Translations under genes and position numbers: made by a program
Source of the DNA: Unio delphinus
Taxonomy: Eukaryota; Mollusca; Bivalvia; Unionida; Unionidae
Reading direction: 5' to 3'
DNA length: 64,000 nt
Assembly (NCBI GenBank): GCA_029339505.1
Contig: JAQISU010000345.1
Coordinates: 2,007,501-2,071,500, forward strand
Notes under the pieces: generated by a model
Databases searched by the model: none
Told to the model about the DNA's origin: nothing
The model's input: only the letters and a program-made list of their open reading frames with translations
In this document: in pieces, positions 45,330 through 56,325 of the stretch
Numbering within the stretch: the stretch's first letter is position 1
How the letters are laid out: every line of letters starts with the position of its first letter

Positions 45330-47041
45330 TTGTGTTAGACTGGATTAATAACAATAATAACAAAATCAAAATAATTTTGCAGACATCATTGACGTTGAAG
45401 CTGATCTTGAATAATCATCGGAATATCTTGCTCAATATCTTTGTTGCAATGTCGACGTCGTTCTGGCATATTTCAATGTTTCTTCCGTTAATCATGTATA
45501 TACCACTGTTGAATAACGCCAGAATAAGATTGTTAACAAAACCAACCATAACATCAGCTGTATATTCAGTATCATCTGTTTCTAAATTCATCCTCTAATT
45601 CAGTAAATGGTTCAGCGGGTAAGTGATATATACCTCTATCATGAACTTGCAGTTATATTCATAAACGCTAATATGGCTGTCGTGCGTCATAAGAATAATA
45701 ATGATAATCACTCGCAGACTCATCCTGGAGTACTGGTGCGTCAATGACAAATGCTGCATCGGATACACGTTTAAACATTTTATTATAATTTGTTATCGTC
45801 TAAAACGAAAAACACTTCCTGCTATTAAATTGTTTCTTTTTCTGTTAGCGGTACACTAGACTAGCCACTTCTGCTAGTCTTTGATTTGCAGCTTGATTTT
45901 TTTTTTTGCCAACATTTGCAGGCATCAAATCTGTACTGTATAATTTTTCTGGTTGAGGATTTGAGGATTGTGTCGCATTACTCGTGCTAGTCTACCTTTA
46001 ATTGCTGAAAATGCTTTACCGGCAATATTGCCATCAGCACCAATACCCTTACCAAGAACAAGGTCAATAGCCAGCATTCCTAGTTGCTTTGCAATCCGTA
46101 TTCTTTTGAGGCCTATCTTTCAATTAAATCATGAAGATCATCACTGAATCTATCAGCGTATGCTGCTTTGTATATTGGTAATCGCGATTTAATCACGTTG
46201 AGCGTTATATGCGATCATCTTATTAGTTATCTATTGATATAATCAATATGATAATCATAAACGATTTCATCAATACGGGATCAATACACAATAATATTCA
46301 TGATGTCACCTGTAAATAATCGTCGACAACTATCAGCAGCCTCATTCATAAGTTTTGTAGAAATATTTCCAGCATGTTTTACGCAAATCATAAATTAGGT
46401 TGTTAGGACAAGTAAAAAGACCACTTACTTGATTAGTAATAATACTTTTTGGATGCTCCTCTTTCTTTGTTTTTACTTGGTGAAGATCGCAATTCCTATA
46501 ATTGACTAATTTTCATAACTTCCGGATCTTTTTCTGCTTTCTTCTTACTTGGTGAACGTAATTCCTTCCTTCGTCTAATGTCTCCAAATTCCAAATCTTC
46601 TTCGTCTTCTTTATTACTTGGTGAACGAAATTATTTTCTTCATCTAATTTCTGCAGATTCCGAATCTTCTTCATCGTTTTGTTTCCTTGCTTATAATTGA
46701 TCTGGGTCTCTGATAGCGGTAATACTTCAGGTGTGAATTTTTATCTATGATGTTAATTCTGGCTCTTGGAAGAGGTTGTTGTTGAACTTCAGGTTGTGGT
46801 TGAGGTGGTTGCTGAGGTGTTTGGTTGAGCTGCTTGAAGACGGCTAGACGGCTAGCAATATTAACAGGTAATGTTTCAAGAGCTTTTGTATTGCCTCAGT
46901 TGCTGTATACATTTGTATTGTTGGGTCGCCAATTAGTTTAAATAATTGTTCTGCAAATTCTACCTGAGACTCATGAAAAGCGATTAAGCAAAATTTTCTT
47001 TTCGCCATCTCTACTGCTAGAATTTTCTCCTTTGCTGACAT
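45330..47041 (-). pseudogene. Scattered remnants of a virus-like element (second locus)
   Basis: Reading from 47041 leftwards: an ATG-started segment [20 protein letters not shown] with a helical continuation, then Gln/Pro-rich sequence; a segment HAGNISTKLMNEAADSCRRL near 46380-46320; KSRLPIYKAAYADRFSDDLH near 46200-46130; GMLAIDLVLGKGIGADGNIA near 46080-46020; and near 45560-45480 VGFVNNLILALFNSGIYMIN. The last fits the V.NN.L.SLF....V.(L)NG pattern of F54H12.2-like proteins. Stops and shifts separate all pieces. Together with 43.3 kb this looks like one decayed element on the minus strand, split by the 43-bp satellite. Confidence 0.4.
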
Positions 47042-47074
47042 TTTTACGACAATTTCATTTACCTATATTATGCC

Positions 47075-47078
<4 letters not shown>

Positions 47079-47169
<91 letters not shown>
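47079..47169. repeat. (TA)n microsatellite
   Basis: About 45 TA dinucleotides, uninterrupted. Confidence 0.97.
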
Positions 47170-47172
<3 letters not shown>

Positions 47173-48500
47173 TATTTCCAGGTTGCTGCACATGCATTTG
47201 CTGACCAATATATTTATAGGGGGCTATTTTCGGATTGATAGGCGTTAAATGTATTATTGACAGATGCAAAGAAAGCTCCAAACGTGTTTACAAAAGATTT
47301 AAAATGTTTCAATTACTCCTAGCATGTAATGTATAAAGCTAGAACTGTGGCTGGGAAGTTAAGATGATTTAACGTTTTTCCTTATAGATTATTTTTAATT
47401 CATATCAGAGAAGTTGTAACACACAGTTGTTTTTTTTCAATCCATGTCTTGCTTCCTTTCTCAATACAGCAGGAATCCTCTTTCACAACATTTCTTCTGC
47501 AATCCAGATATGATATCGACAATATCTCTTTGTTTAAAGTTCTTTGATATTCTGTCCATCCAACGGATGAGTTAAAATACAATTAGTTTTCGAAACGAAC
47601 GTTGTTGCATCTTTCTGGTTAACATACGACTTTTACTGACATGCGATTGTTTTTCCAGGGCCAGATTAAGATTAATGGTAGAGTTTAATGTTACTTTAGT
47701 ATGGAAATTATTGCCGAAAGGAAGAACTTCCACAAATGAGGGCCCAACGCTATGGCCGCATTCGCAAATGTGCAAATCGGACTCTGGTTTTAACCCATTT
47801 GTACTGATACTAGGCAGGAGTTTAGACTTAGTTGACAAATGTATTTTGTTGTAAGGAACGTATTATATTGCTAATTCTTGTACATGATTTTATATTATAG
47901 TTTAAGATCATTATTGCTTGGAAGTAAACATTTTTACTTGATCCGAACATTGATAGTTCCCTTGACAACAAACGGTTCCAACGGATGTTTTACATTTTCT
48001 TTACTCAAATTTTAATAAAATGTTTGACCTTGTTTACAGCATGAAATGCTTTAGAATGAATAGGATGGGAACATAACATGCATCCTGGCTACGTTTTTGT
48101 GTCTTAGTTAATTAAATAATGATAGCTTTAAACAGAATTACCCACCATAGATCTTAACATCGGTTTTAGTTTTAATCGATTATTGTGCTTTCTGTTTTAA
48201 TTCAGACTTATTAGTTTTTAAATTATTCATTGGAATTAGGAAGTATTCATTAATACTTTTAGACTAAATCAATTTTTTGCATTATTGCGAGTACATTAAG
48301 AAACATTTGTAATATATTAATGTGATATATCAAGCGTACTGGTACATTAGAACATTAAATACTGGAATTCATTCGGGATATAACTGGAATTTATTTGTAA
48401 TACTCTATAATTTAGGACTTGCGTTCCAAATGTTTTAGGACTATTTGGGATTTAATTGTATCACGTGACGCCTTCATTAACGTATTATGTATCAATGCGC
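47170..48500. other. Unassigned AT-rich stretch left of the LTR element
   Basis: Open frames at 47400-47838 on the minus strand show no family features. Nothing else recognised. Confidence 0.35.

Positions 48501-48504
<4 letters not shown>

Positions 48505-48548
<44 letters not shown>
48505..48548. repeat. (AT)n microsatellite
   Basis: About 20 AT dinucleotides after CATATACAT. Confidence 0.95.
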
Positions 48549-48552
<4 letters not shown>

Positions 48553-48883
48553 TGTAGGTATCCTGAAGGGGACCGCCACTAGAGAGAAGCTCTAAATGTA
48601 TTTAACTGTCAGGGCGGGATTTGCCATTTTATTTTGTTTGAGCCAAAGAGTTTGGTCAGTTGTATGCTTTTTAATCAACTCTTTTTTTTTTTTTTACAAA
48701 AAAATCCCTAATATTCAGTTTCGTAAAACACGTTCAGTGTTGTATTATTTGGTGGCGTTATTTTATCATACTTGTAATTCAATTAATAAAGAGGGTGTGA
48801 CCTATGTAATTTGGTAGCGAGATGATACAACTCAGATTATTAACAGGGATATGGACACGTGTGCATTCTTCTTTTGATTATTT

Positions 48884-48888
48884 GTATC
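48884..48888. repeat. Target-site duplication GTATC (left)
   Basis: GTATC directly precedes the TG of the 5' LTR and recurs at 55930-55934 directly after the CA of the 3' LTR. Confidence 0.9.
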
Positions 48889-50740
48889 TGTCACAGAATT
48901 AGGCGAAAATTTGAACTGATTTTTGTTGTTCTTCAATTGCAAACGAAACTCACCATTTTTCTTGATTTCGTCGTACACGCATTACCTGGGGTGATTAAGT
49001 GGCGTGTAACGATTTGCATGTGCCAATTTGTAATTTACATGAAATCCGAAATACTCGTTTTACGTGGTGTACGGCAAGCTCGATGTGATTTATGTTCACC
49101 TATTGAGAGTATATAAGGCGAACTATTTATCATAAATTTTGACGGGAACTAAAATATCTAATCGAAGGATAGATAACCTCGTCTTGCAAATCTCCAGCCA
49201 AAGGGGTGAGTGTTAAATTTACATTTCGTTTTATTGTGAATTTTATTCAGATTATCATTTCGTATAATGATGCTTTTATTGCAATTAAACGTGGAATATT
49301 TGGAATTACTAGTCACTTTTAGACTTTAAATACAATATCGTAATCTACGGCTTAGATTATTTTTGAGACAACTATTATTAGTCTGGTTTTGTTTATTATA
49401 GCTGATTCCGGAGATCTAATAACATCGTTGATTCCGTAGATCTGATAACATCTGACAATAGCTGTCACCGTTTGATTCAGTCTGATTCCAGTTGATTCAG
49501 TGGTTGATTCCGTGGTTAATTCAGTCTGATTCAGTCTGATTCCAGCTGATTCCGTCGTTGATTCCGTCGTTGATTCAGTCTGATTCCAGCTGATTCCGTC
49601 GTTGATACCGTAGAAGTTCATCACTGATAGCGCATCTAATAACATCGTTGATACCGTCTCTGATACCGTAGCTGCTAACATAGTTGTTACATTGTTTCTG
49701 GTACCGTAGCTGCTAATAACATCGTTGATACCGTAGCTGCTAATAACATCGTTGATACCGTAGCTGCTAATAGCATCGTTGATACCGTAGCTGCTAATAA
49801 CATCGTTGATACCGTAGCTGTTAAACACATCTGATACCATCTTTTGATAAACGTCTTTGATATCGTTTGATTTGTTGTGGGACATCTATTGTTTGTTCTG
49901 GAACATCTCTGTATAAATATCTGAATGTGATTGTGCCGTTAATTTGTGCAAACGGAATTGAAGTATCTGTCTGTGTGTCGAACTGTCTGTTCGTCAACAT
50001 CTGTGTAACATGTAAATATCCGGAAAGCTAGAAGTCCGAGTGTCGGAGCTGTCTTAGAGTTGTAAAACGTCCGGGTTGACATCTAGGGGAGTGAGGAACC
50101 GTTGGTTCGGGTAGATGTTGTATGCTGTCTGAACGTATAACTGTGGTGGATCCGTGTAGGGAAACGTCCGATAATAGTATTGGTCAACCCTCGGTTCTCG
50201 GGGAAACTGGGAGACGATTCAACTGTTGCTGAATCGTGCGGTTATACAGGGGAGACACATAGGTGTATTGAAATTGTAATATAATTTAATACATTGTTGT
50301 ATTTGCATGCTTATGTCAGATCGCAATAATATTTCAAGTGATCACATAGATATCAATAAAAGCTAGCAACTTGATTGAATACAAGTATATGATCGTGCTA
50401 GTTATCGCAATCCATCGTGCGATAGATAGTTTGTCGTTTGTGTTTATTTTTTTTCGTAAATCATTCTTGCATTTATTTAACTTTCGTAAAGGATTCTTGG
50501 ATCTGTGTATAATCCAAGAGATCCCTTTACATCTGAGATTCTTTTTGTATTGTTATTTAATTTGTTCATGTATTGTGAATGGTTGTGAGTATAATTGTGG
50601 GTTGAGTGCATGAATTATTGTGTTGTTACATCTGTATTTTTTTCATTTACAATTTATTACATAAATTTATATTTTCTTTCACAAATTGTGTTTGTATTGT
50701 TCATTTAATCCACCCTCCTCTCGGTAACAATTCTGTTACA
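48889..50740 (+). repeat. 5' LTR
   Basis: Starts TG and ends CA. It carries a TATA box (TATATAAGG, 49110-49118) and a polyadenylation signal AATAAA at 50355-50360, so R would be long (over 1.1 kb) if both are used. The middle (49712-49830) holds a 27-bp tandem repeat (GATACCGTAGCTGCTAATAA then CATCGTT), preceded by shorter TGATTC-rich repeats from 49420. These keep an antisense frame of 177 codons open (49885-49352), which I treat as repeat-driven. Confidence 0.93.
49110..49118 (+). promoter_or_regulatory. LTR TATA box
   Basis: TATATAAGG about 220 bp into the LTR; the matching copy in the 3' LTR is at 54299-54307. It predicts RNA start near 49140. Confidence 0.6.
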
Positions 50741-50741
50741 A

Positions 50742-50759
50742 TGGTGTCAGAAGTGGGAT
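50742..50759 (+). other. Primer binding site, tRNA-Leu
   Basis: TGGTGTCAGAAGTGGGAT, one base after the LTR, is complementary to the 3' end of a tRNA-Leu (ATCCCACTTCTGACA plus CCA). Confidence 0.85.
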
Positions 50760-50953
50760 CGTTGGATTAAGTGAACTGTCAATCATTTTTGTGAAGGTAT
50801 ACATTTAATGTTTATATTTGAGCGTGACCTTCTGTTAAGATAATACTCTAGTTGGAGTTTATTTTTGTTTAGTTTACCTAGGTCCGTGTGTCCAGTATAA
50901 ACGTGTTTAAAGTATTGGTTTGGTTATATATCTATATTCATATTACAATTGTC

Positions 50954-51343
50954 ATGTCATCACTTAAGGACTTGGTTGCCTTAGGCAAAGAATTTGGATA
51001 TGAAGGTGAAAGCCTAAGGAAATTTATTCAAGAAGAACAAGCCCGGGAAAGGGAAGAAAGGGTAAGAGCAAGGGAATTAGAAAGGGAAGCCGAAGAAAGG
51101 AAAAGGGAATTACATAGGGAATTAGAAAAGGAAAAGGAGGAGGCCGAAGAGAGGAAAAGGGAATTAGAAAGGGAATCCGAAGATAGGAAATGGGCCTTCG
51201 AAAGGGAAAAGATAGAATTAGAGAAGCAGGCCGAAAGGGAAAAGATAGAATTTGAGAGGGAAAAGATAGAATTAGAGAAGCAGGCCGAAAAGGATAGGAT
51301 AGGATGGGAAATGGAAGCGGAGCAAAAGCGAATAGTTAGATGA
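50954..51343 (+). CDS. Gag N-terminal part, coiled coil, ending at a frameshift
   Basis: ATG at 50954 starts MSSLKDLVALGKEFGYEGES, the usual opening of Gag in this Gypsy group, followed by about 95 residues of Glu/Arg/Lys-rich heptad-like sequence (EEQAREREERVRARELEREA and onwards) that should form a long coiled coil. The frame ends in TGA at 51341-51343. The next frame (+1) is open from a TAG at 51333-51335 and carries on with Gag, so one extra base near 51335 splits the gene unless there is a +1 ribosomal shift. The shift window is only about six bases, with no classic slippery heptamer. Internal near-repeats of the coiled-coil code suggest length variation. Gag would form the particle and bind the RNA. 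Confidence 0.75.
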   Translation: MSSLKDLVALGKEFGYEGESLRKFIQEEQAREREERVRARELEREAEERKRELHRELEKEKEEAEERKRELERESEDRKWAFEREKIELEKQAEREKIEFEREKIELEKQAEKDRIGWEMEAEQKRIVR

Positions 51344-53894
51344 GAAAGCAAAACAACGGGATCATGAGCGTAAGGTAGAATTAGCGACATCTGGAAGAGA
51401 ACACGATTCTGCCTTTAGCAAATTAAGGGGCCCCAAATTACCTCCCTTTGACGATGAAAAAGATAACATAGATAGTTATCTTCATCGGTTTGAGCGGTAT
51501 GCCGAAAACCAAAAGTGGAGTCAAAATGACTGGGCGCTGCATCTGAGTGCTTTATTAAAAGGTAAAGCACTGGATGTATACTCGCGACTTCCTAGGGACG
51601 ATGTGTTTAAGTACGACGTCCTAAAGGAAGCACTTCTCAAAAGGTACGAGCTCACTGAACAAGGTTTTCGAAAAAAGTTCAGGTATAGCAAGCCCGATAA
51701 GGGAGAAACCTTTGGTCAGTTCACCGTCAGAATTGCGAACTATTTTGAGCGGTGGATTGAATGCGGCAAAGCGGTGAAAACGTTTGAAGGGTTGACTGAT
51801 TTCTTGCTCAGAGATCAATTATTTAATACAGTTGGGCGAGAATTAGATCAATTTCTGAAGGAGAAAGTCTTCACAAACGTAAAAGATATGGCTAAGCAAG
51901 CCGATTTATTTGCCGAAGCTCATGGGGGAACCCAGAACGTGGTTTTAAAAGATTTTAAGTCTGGAAACCAGTCTGTAAGACCTATGCCTAGGGAGCCTGT
52001 AAAATCAGCTGAGGTAAAAAGGTCAGTTGGGAATCCAGTTTTTCAGCGTGTGCGGTGTTTCTTGTGTAATGCATTGGGTCATGTTCAAAAAGACTGTCCT
52101 AAAAGAAAGGCACTTATACATAAGGTAGCAGTGGCTATACAAAGTAAAGGTATATCCGATAACAACGTACATGTAGAACCTTGTATTCATTCACTTGGCA
52201 CGTGTTTATTTCCTGAAGCGCGTGTACCAACCGCGAGAGGGTTTGTCAACGGTCGAGAAGTCGTGGTATTGCGTGATACTGGTTGTACGAGCGTAGTGAT
52301 CAAACGTAGTCTCGTGCAGGATAACCAAATGCTCGGGTGGGAATCCCCATGTATGTTACTTGATCAGACGATGGGTCGCATTCCCGTAGCAAGGATCACA
52401 GTAAAAACACCTTTCTTAACGGGAACTGTTGATGCCCTTTGTATGGACAATCCTATATACGATCTGACGATCGGTAATGTTGAAGGTTCCCGTCTTCCAA
52501 CCATGGCCGATTTTAAAATACCTTTGGCCCAGGCAGTCGAAACGCGAGCGCAAACACTGCGAGAGAAAACCGCGTTTCATAAATTAATAGTCCCTGAATC
52601 GATCTCAGGAATTTCCCGTGATGATTTCAAACAAGAGCAAGAACGTGATGAATCCATCAGAACAATTGTTGAGAAAATCACGTCCGGCGCGATTAAACAT
52701 TGCAAGCGTGGGGGTAGCTCTAGATTCGTACGCAAGAACGGATTAATTCATAGGGAGTTTAGCGCTCGGGAGGGTAAGAAGTATTGGCAAGTGGTCGTAC
52801 CCCAGAGATATAGATCTCAAGTACTTAGGGTGGCGCATGAGTCAAGCATGGCAGGACACCTAGGTAAGGCTAAGACCACTAGCAGGGTAGTCGCTGAATT
52901 CTACTGGCCAGGTGTTAATGGCGATGTCACACGGTTCTGTAGGTCGTGCGACGTATGTCAGAAAACCGTCTGTAAGGGAAGGGTCACAAGGGTGCCCTTG
53001 GGACAGATGCCATTAATAGATACACCGTTTAAAAGAGTGGCAGTAGATATTGTAGGACCAATACACCCGGTTACCGAAAGAAAGAATCGGTACATACTTA
53101 CTCTGGTTGATTACGCAACCAGATACCCTGAAGCCGTAGCGTTACCAACTATTGAAACGGAAAGGGTAGCTGAAGCATTAGTTGATATCTTCAGTAGGGT
53201 AGGGGTGCCAGAGGAAATCCTCACTGATTGTGGTGCCCAATTCACCTCTGACCTCATGGGTGAAATAAGTAGGCTGTTATCCATCAAACAGCTAAACACT
53301 ACCCCATACCATCCGATGTGCAATGGACTGGTAGAGAAGTTTAATGGTACCCTGAAAAGCATGCTGAGGAAGATGTGCGCGGAACGTCCGCAAGACTGGG
53401 ACCGTTATTTAAACGCTGTTTTGTTCGCGTACCGTGAAGTACCGCAGGAAAGTTTAGGGTTCTCACCCTTTGAACTGTTGTATGGTAGAACGGTTCGAGG
53501 CCCGATGCGGATACTACGCGAACTATGGACTGGTGATGTCTCGAACGAGGAAATAAAAACGACTTACCAGTACGTGTTAGATCTAAGAAATAAACTTGAG
53601 AGTACATGCCAGATGGCACGTGACGAATTGATTAAATCGGGGCGCAGATATGCCAAGTATTACAACCGCAGAGCGCGTAATAGGAAATTTCTTGTGGGAG
53701 ATCAGGTGCTATTGCTTCTTCCAACGAGTTCGAATAAGTTATTAGTCCAGTGGAAAGGTCCATATGAAGTTAAAGAAGTAAAAGGTGACATGGACTATAA
53801 AATTGACATGGACGGTAATGTAAAGACATTCCATGCAAACATGCTCAAGTTATACATCAAGAGACAGAGCGACAAGTTCAATAAGGGGAGTTGA
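51336..53894 (+). CDS. Gag C-terminus, zinc knuckle, protease and integrase (Gag-PR-INT)
   Basis: An open frame of 852 codons; positions below count from codon 51603. The Gag capsid-like part contains PPFDDEKDNIDSYLHRFERY upstream of 51603 and runs to about 120. A CCHC knuckle follows (C152-x2-C155-x4-H160-x4-C165), then the aspartic protease site L-R-D-T-G (D225). After a 180-residue link comes the integrase: an H412/H419/C449/C452 zinc site, core Asp482 (VDIVGP), Asp542 (TDCGAQF) and Glu578 (VEKFNG), with 35 residues between the last two, and a GPY/F module (WKGPYEV, 717-723). All catalytic residues are intact. There is no RT YxDD or RNase H between protease and integrase. It stops at TGA 53892. 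No own ATG near the start; it relies on the upstream Gag frame. Confidence 0.9.
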   Translation, partial: LDEKAKQRDHERKVELATSGREHDSAFSKLRGPKLPPFDDEKDNIDSYLHRFERYAENQKWSQNDWALHLSALLKGKALDVYSRLPRDDVFKYDVLKEALLKRYELTEQGFRKKFRYSKPDKGETFGQFTVRIANYFERWIECGKAVKTFEGLTDFLLRDQLFNTVGRELDQFLKEKVFTNVKDMAKQADLFAEAHGGTQNVVLKDFKSGNQSVRPMPREPVKSAEVKRSVGNPVFQRVRCFLCNALGHVQKDCPKRKALIHKVAVAIQSKGISDNNVHVEPCIHSLGTCLFPEARVPTARGFVNGREVVVLRDTGCTSVVIKRSLVQDNQMLGWESPCMLLDQTMGRIPVARITVKTPFLTGTVDALCMDNPIYDLTIGNVEGSRLPTMADFKIPLAQAVETRAQTLREKTAFHKLIVPESISGISRDDFKQEQERDESIRTIVEKITSGAIKHCKRGGSSRFVRKNGLIHREFSAREGKKYWQVVVPQRYRSQVLRVAHESSMAGHLGKAKTTSRVVAEFYWPGVNGDVTRFCRSCDVCQKTVCKGRVTRVPLGQMPLIDTPFKRVAVDIVGPIHPVTERKNRYILTLVDYATRYPEAVALPTIETERVAEALVDIFSRVGVPEEILTDCGAQFTSDLMGEISRLLSIKQLNTTPYHPMCNGLVEKFNGTLKSMLRKMCAERPQDWDRYLNAVLFAYREVPQESLGFSPFELLYGRTVRGPMRILRELWTGDVSNEEIKTTYQYVLDLRNKLESTCQMARDELIKSGRRYAKYYNRRARNRKFLVGDQVLLLLPTSSNKLLVQWKGPYEVKEVKGDMDYKIDMDGNVKTFHANMLKLYIKRQSDKFNKGS

Positions 53895-53928
53895 AAATAT
53901 AGGCGCAGACTACTTGAGTAGGGCATGA
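53885..53928 (+). pseudogene. Scrap of RNase H C-terminus after integrase
   Basis: In the frame one base off the main ORF, GSENIGADYLSRA followed by TGA (53926-53928) is the standard end of Gypsy-type RNase H (N-x-x-AD-LSR). Its position after, not before, the integrase fixes the ancestral domain order and marks the right breakpoint of the RT-RNase H deletion near 53870-53890. A single extra T at about 53891 puts it out of frame. Confidence 0.75.
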
Positions 53929-54064
53929 TGGGAAATTTGTATGAATTTGCCCAGTAATAAAATCCAGTTTGTAGTATAACCAGTGTAAATGTTGTAAGAT
54001 ATCATCAATAGTTATTTTTCTTCTATTCTGTGTTAGTTTTAAAAATGTGTACATTTTTATTCTT

Positions 54065-54077
54065 AGGGGGGAGGTAT
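54065..54077 (+). other. Polypurine tract
   Basis: AGGGGGGAGG followed by TAT directly before the TG of the 3' LTR; the primer for plus-strand DNA. Confidence 0.85.
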
Positions 54078-55929
54078 TGTCACAGAATTAGGCGAAAATT
54101 TGAACTGATTTTTGTTGTTCTTCAATTGCAAACGAAACTCACCATTTTTCTTGATTTCGTCGTACACGCATTACCTGGGGTGATTAAGTGGCGTGTAACG
54201 ATTTGCATGTGCCAATTTGTAATTTACATGAAATCCGAAATACTCGTTTTACGTGGTGTACGGCAAGCTCGATGTGATTTATGTTCACCTATTGAGAGTA
54301 TATAAGGCGAACTATTTATCATAAATTTTGACGGGAACTAAAATATCTAATCGAAGGATAGATAACCTCGTCTTGCAAATCTCCAGCCAAAGGGGTGAGT
54401 GTTAAATTTACATTTCGTTTTATTGTGAATTTTATTCAGATTATCATTTCGTATAATGATGCTTTTATTGCAATTAAACGTGGAATATTTGGAATTACTA
54501 GTCACTTTTAGACTTTAAATACAATATCGTAATCTACGGCTTAGATTATTTTTGAGACAACTATTATTAGTCTGGTTTTGTTTATTATAGCTGATTCCGG
54601 AGATCTAATAACATCGTTGATTCCGTAGATCTGATAACATCTGACAATAGCTGTCACCGTTTGATTCAGTCTGATTCCAGTTGATTCAGTGGTTGATTCC
54701 GTGGTTAATTCAGTCTGATTCAGTCTGATTCCAGCTGATTCCGTCGTTGATTCCGTCGTTGATTCAGTCTGATTCCAGCTGATTCCGTCGTTGATACCGT
54801 AGAAGTTCATCACTGATAGCGCATCTAATAACATCGTTGATACCGTCTCTGATACCGTAGCTGCTAACATAGTTGTTACATTGTTTCTGGTACCGTAGCT
54901 GCTAATAACATCGTTGATACCGTAGCTGCTAATAACATCGTTGATACCGTAGCTGCTAATAGCATCGTTGATACCGTAGCTGCTAATAACATCGTTGATA
55001 CCGTAGCTGTTAAACACATCTGATACCATCTTTTGATAAACGTCTTTGATATCGTTTGATTTGTTGTGGGACATCTATTGTTTGTTCTGGAACATCTCTG
55101 TATAAATATCTGAATGTGATTGTGCCGTTAATTTGTGCAAACGGAATTGAAGTATCTGTCTGTGTGTCGAACTGTCTGTTCGTCAACATCTGTGTAACAT
55201 GTAAATATCCGGAAAGCTAGAAGTCCGAGTGTCGGAGCTGTCTTAGAGTTGTAAAACGTCCGGGTTGACATCTAGGGGAGTGAGGAACCGTTGGTTCGGG
55301 TAGATGTTGTATGCTGTCTGAACGTATAACTGTGGTGGATCCGTGTAGGGAAACGTCCGATAATAGTATTGGTCAACCCTCGGTTCTCGGGGAAACTGGG
55401 AGACGATTCAACTGTTGCTGAATCGTGCGGTTATACAGGGGAGACACATAGGTGTATTGAAATTGTAATATAATTTAATACATTGTTGTATTTGCATGCT
55501 TATGTCAGATCGCAATAATATTTCAAGTGATCACATAGATATCAATAAAAGCTAGCAACTTGATTGAATACAAGTATATGATCGTGCTAGTTATCGCAAT
55601 CCATCGTGCGATAGATAGTTTGTCGTTTGTGTTTATTTTTTTTCGTAAATCATTCTTGCATTTATTTAACTTTCGTAAAGGATTCTTGGATCTGTGTATA
55701 ATCCAAGAGATCCCTTTACATCTGAGATTCTTTTTGTATTGTTATTTAATTTGTTCATGTATTGTGAATGGTTGTGAGTATAATTGTGGGTTGAGTGCAT
55801 GAATTATTGTGTTGTTACATCTGTATTTTTTTCATTTACAATTTATTACATAAATTTATATTTTCTTTCACAAATTGTGTTTGTATTGTTCATTTAATCC
55901 ACCCTCCTCTCGGTAACAATTCTGTTACA
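54078..55929 (+). repeat. 3' LTR
   Basis: Same length and, as far as read, same sequence as the 5' LTR at a constant offset of 5,189 bp, including the 27-bp repeats, the TATA box and AATAAA (55544-55549). Confidence 0.93.
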
Positions 55930-55934
55930 GTATC
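55930..55934. repeat. Target-site duplication GTATC (right)
   Basis: Matches 48884-48888; five bases is the usual staggered cut for Ty3/Gypsy integrases (4-6 bp). Confidence 0.9.
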
Positions 55935-56325
55935 TGATCGTTACTTTAACTAATGTTGAAAACGTACTATGTATATATTAATGTTTTAGTATATCGTATC
56001 TCTTTTTTAATGGCATACCATTCCTACTTCACATTTCAGGCGGGTTATACTAACCCCTTTGTCATATATTTTTAATGTAGTTACAATTAAAGCAGACTAT
56101 TCGGAAAATTGTTTCTTTTCCATATTCAGCTCACTGGGTATGAATAGCCGGATAAGCGTGTGAATATGAGGATGTCTGGTGCACTATAAAAAAGTTAGAC
56201 CACCAGTTTATTAGTGCCCACGTGTAGATACATGAAAGTCTGGAGGGTGGGAGTGACAGTGCCGGAAGACGGAATGAGTCAACACTAGATACACATGTGA
56301 TGATATCGACGTAGTGCTTCATTGT

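Larger units (their letters stand above)
48889..55929 (+). mobile_element. Complete Ty3/Gypsy (Gmr1-like) LTR retrotransposon lacking RT-RNase H
   Basis: The element is 7,041 bp with 1,852-bp LTRs (TGTCACAG...CTGTTACA), 5-bp target duplications, a tRNA-Leu primer binding site and a purine tract. The inner 3.3 kb encodes Gag with coiled coil and zinc knuckle, an aspartic protease and an integrase. No reverse transcriptase is present anywhere. The integrase follows the protease directly, and a short GADYLSRA scrap typical of the RNase H end lies after the integrase. This matches the protease-integrase-RT-RNase H order of Gmr1-like elements with RT-RNase H deleted. The LTRs show no difference on reading, so insertion was recent. 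It probably depends on a full-length relative for reverse transcription. Confidence 0.9.

Noticed and set aside
49352..49885. Antisense gene in the 5' LTR (and its copy in the 3' LTR)
   Set aside because: Open frame explained by LTR tandem repeats; no domain or promoter evidence.
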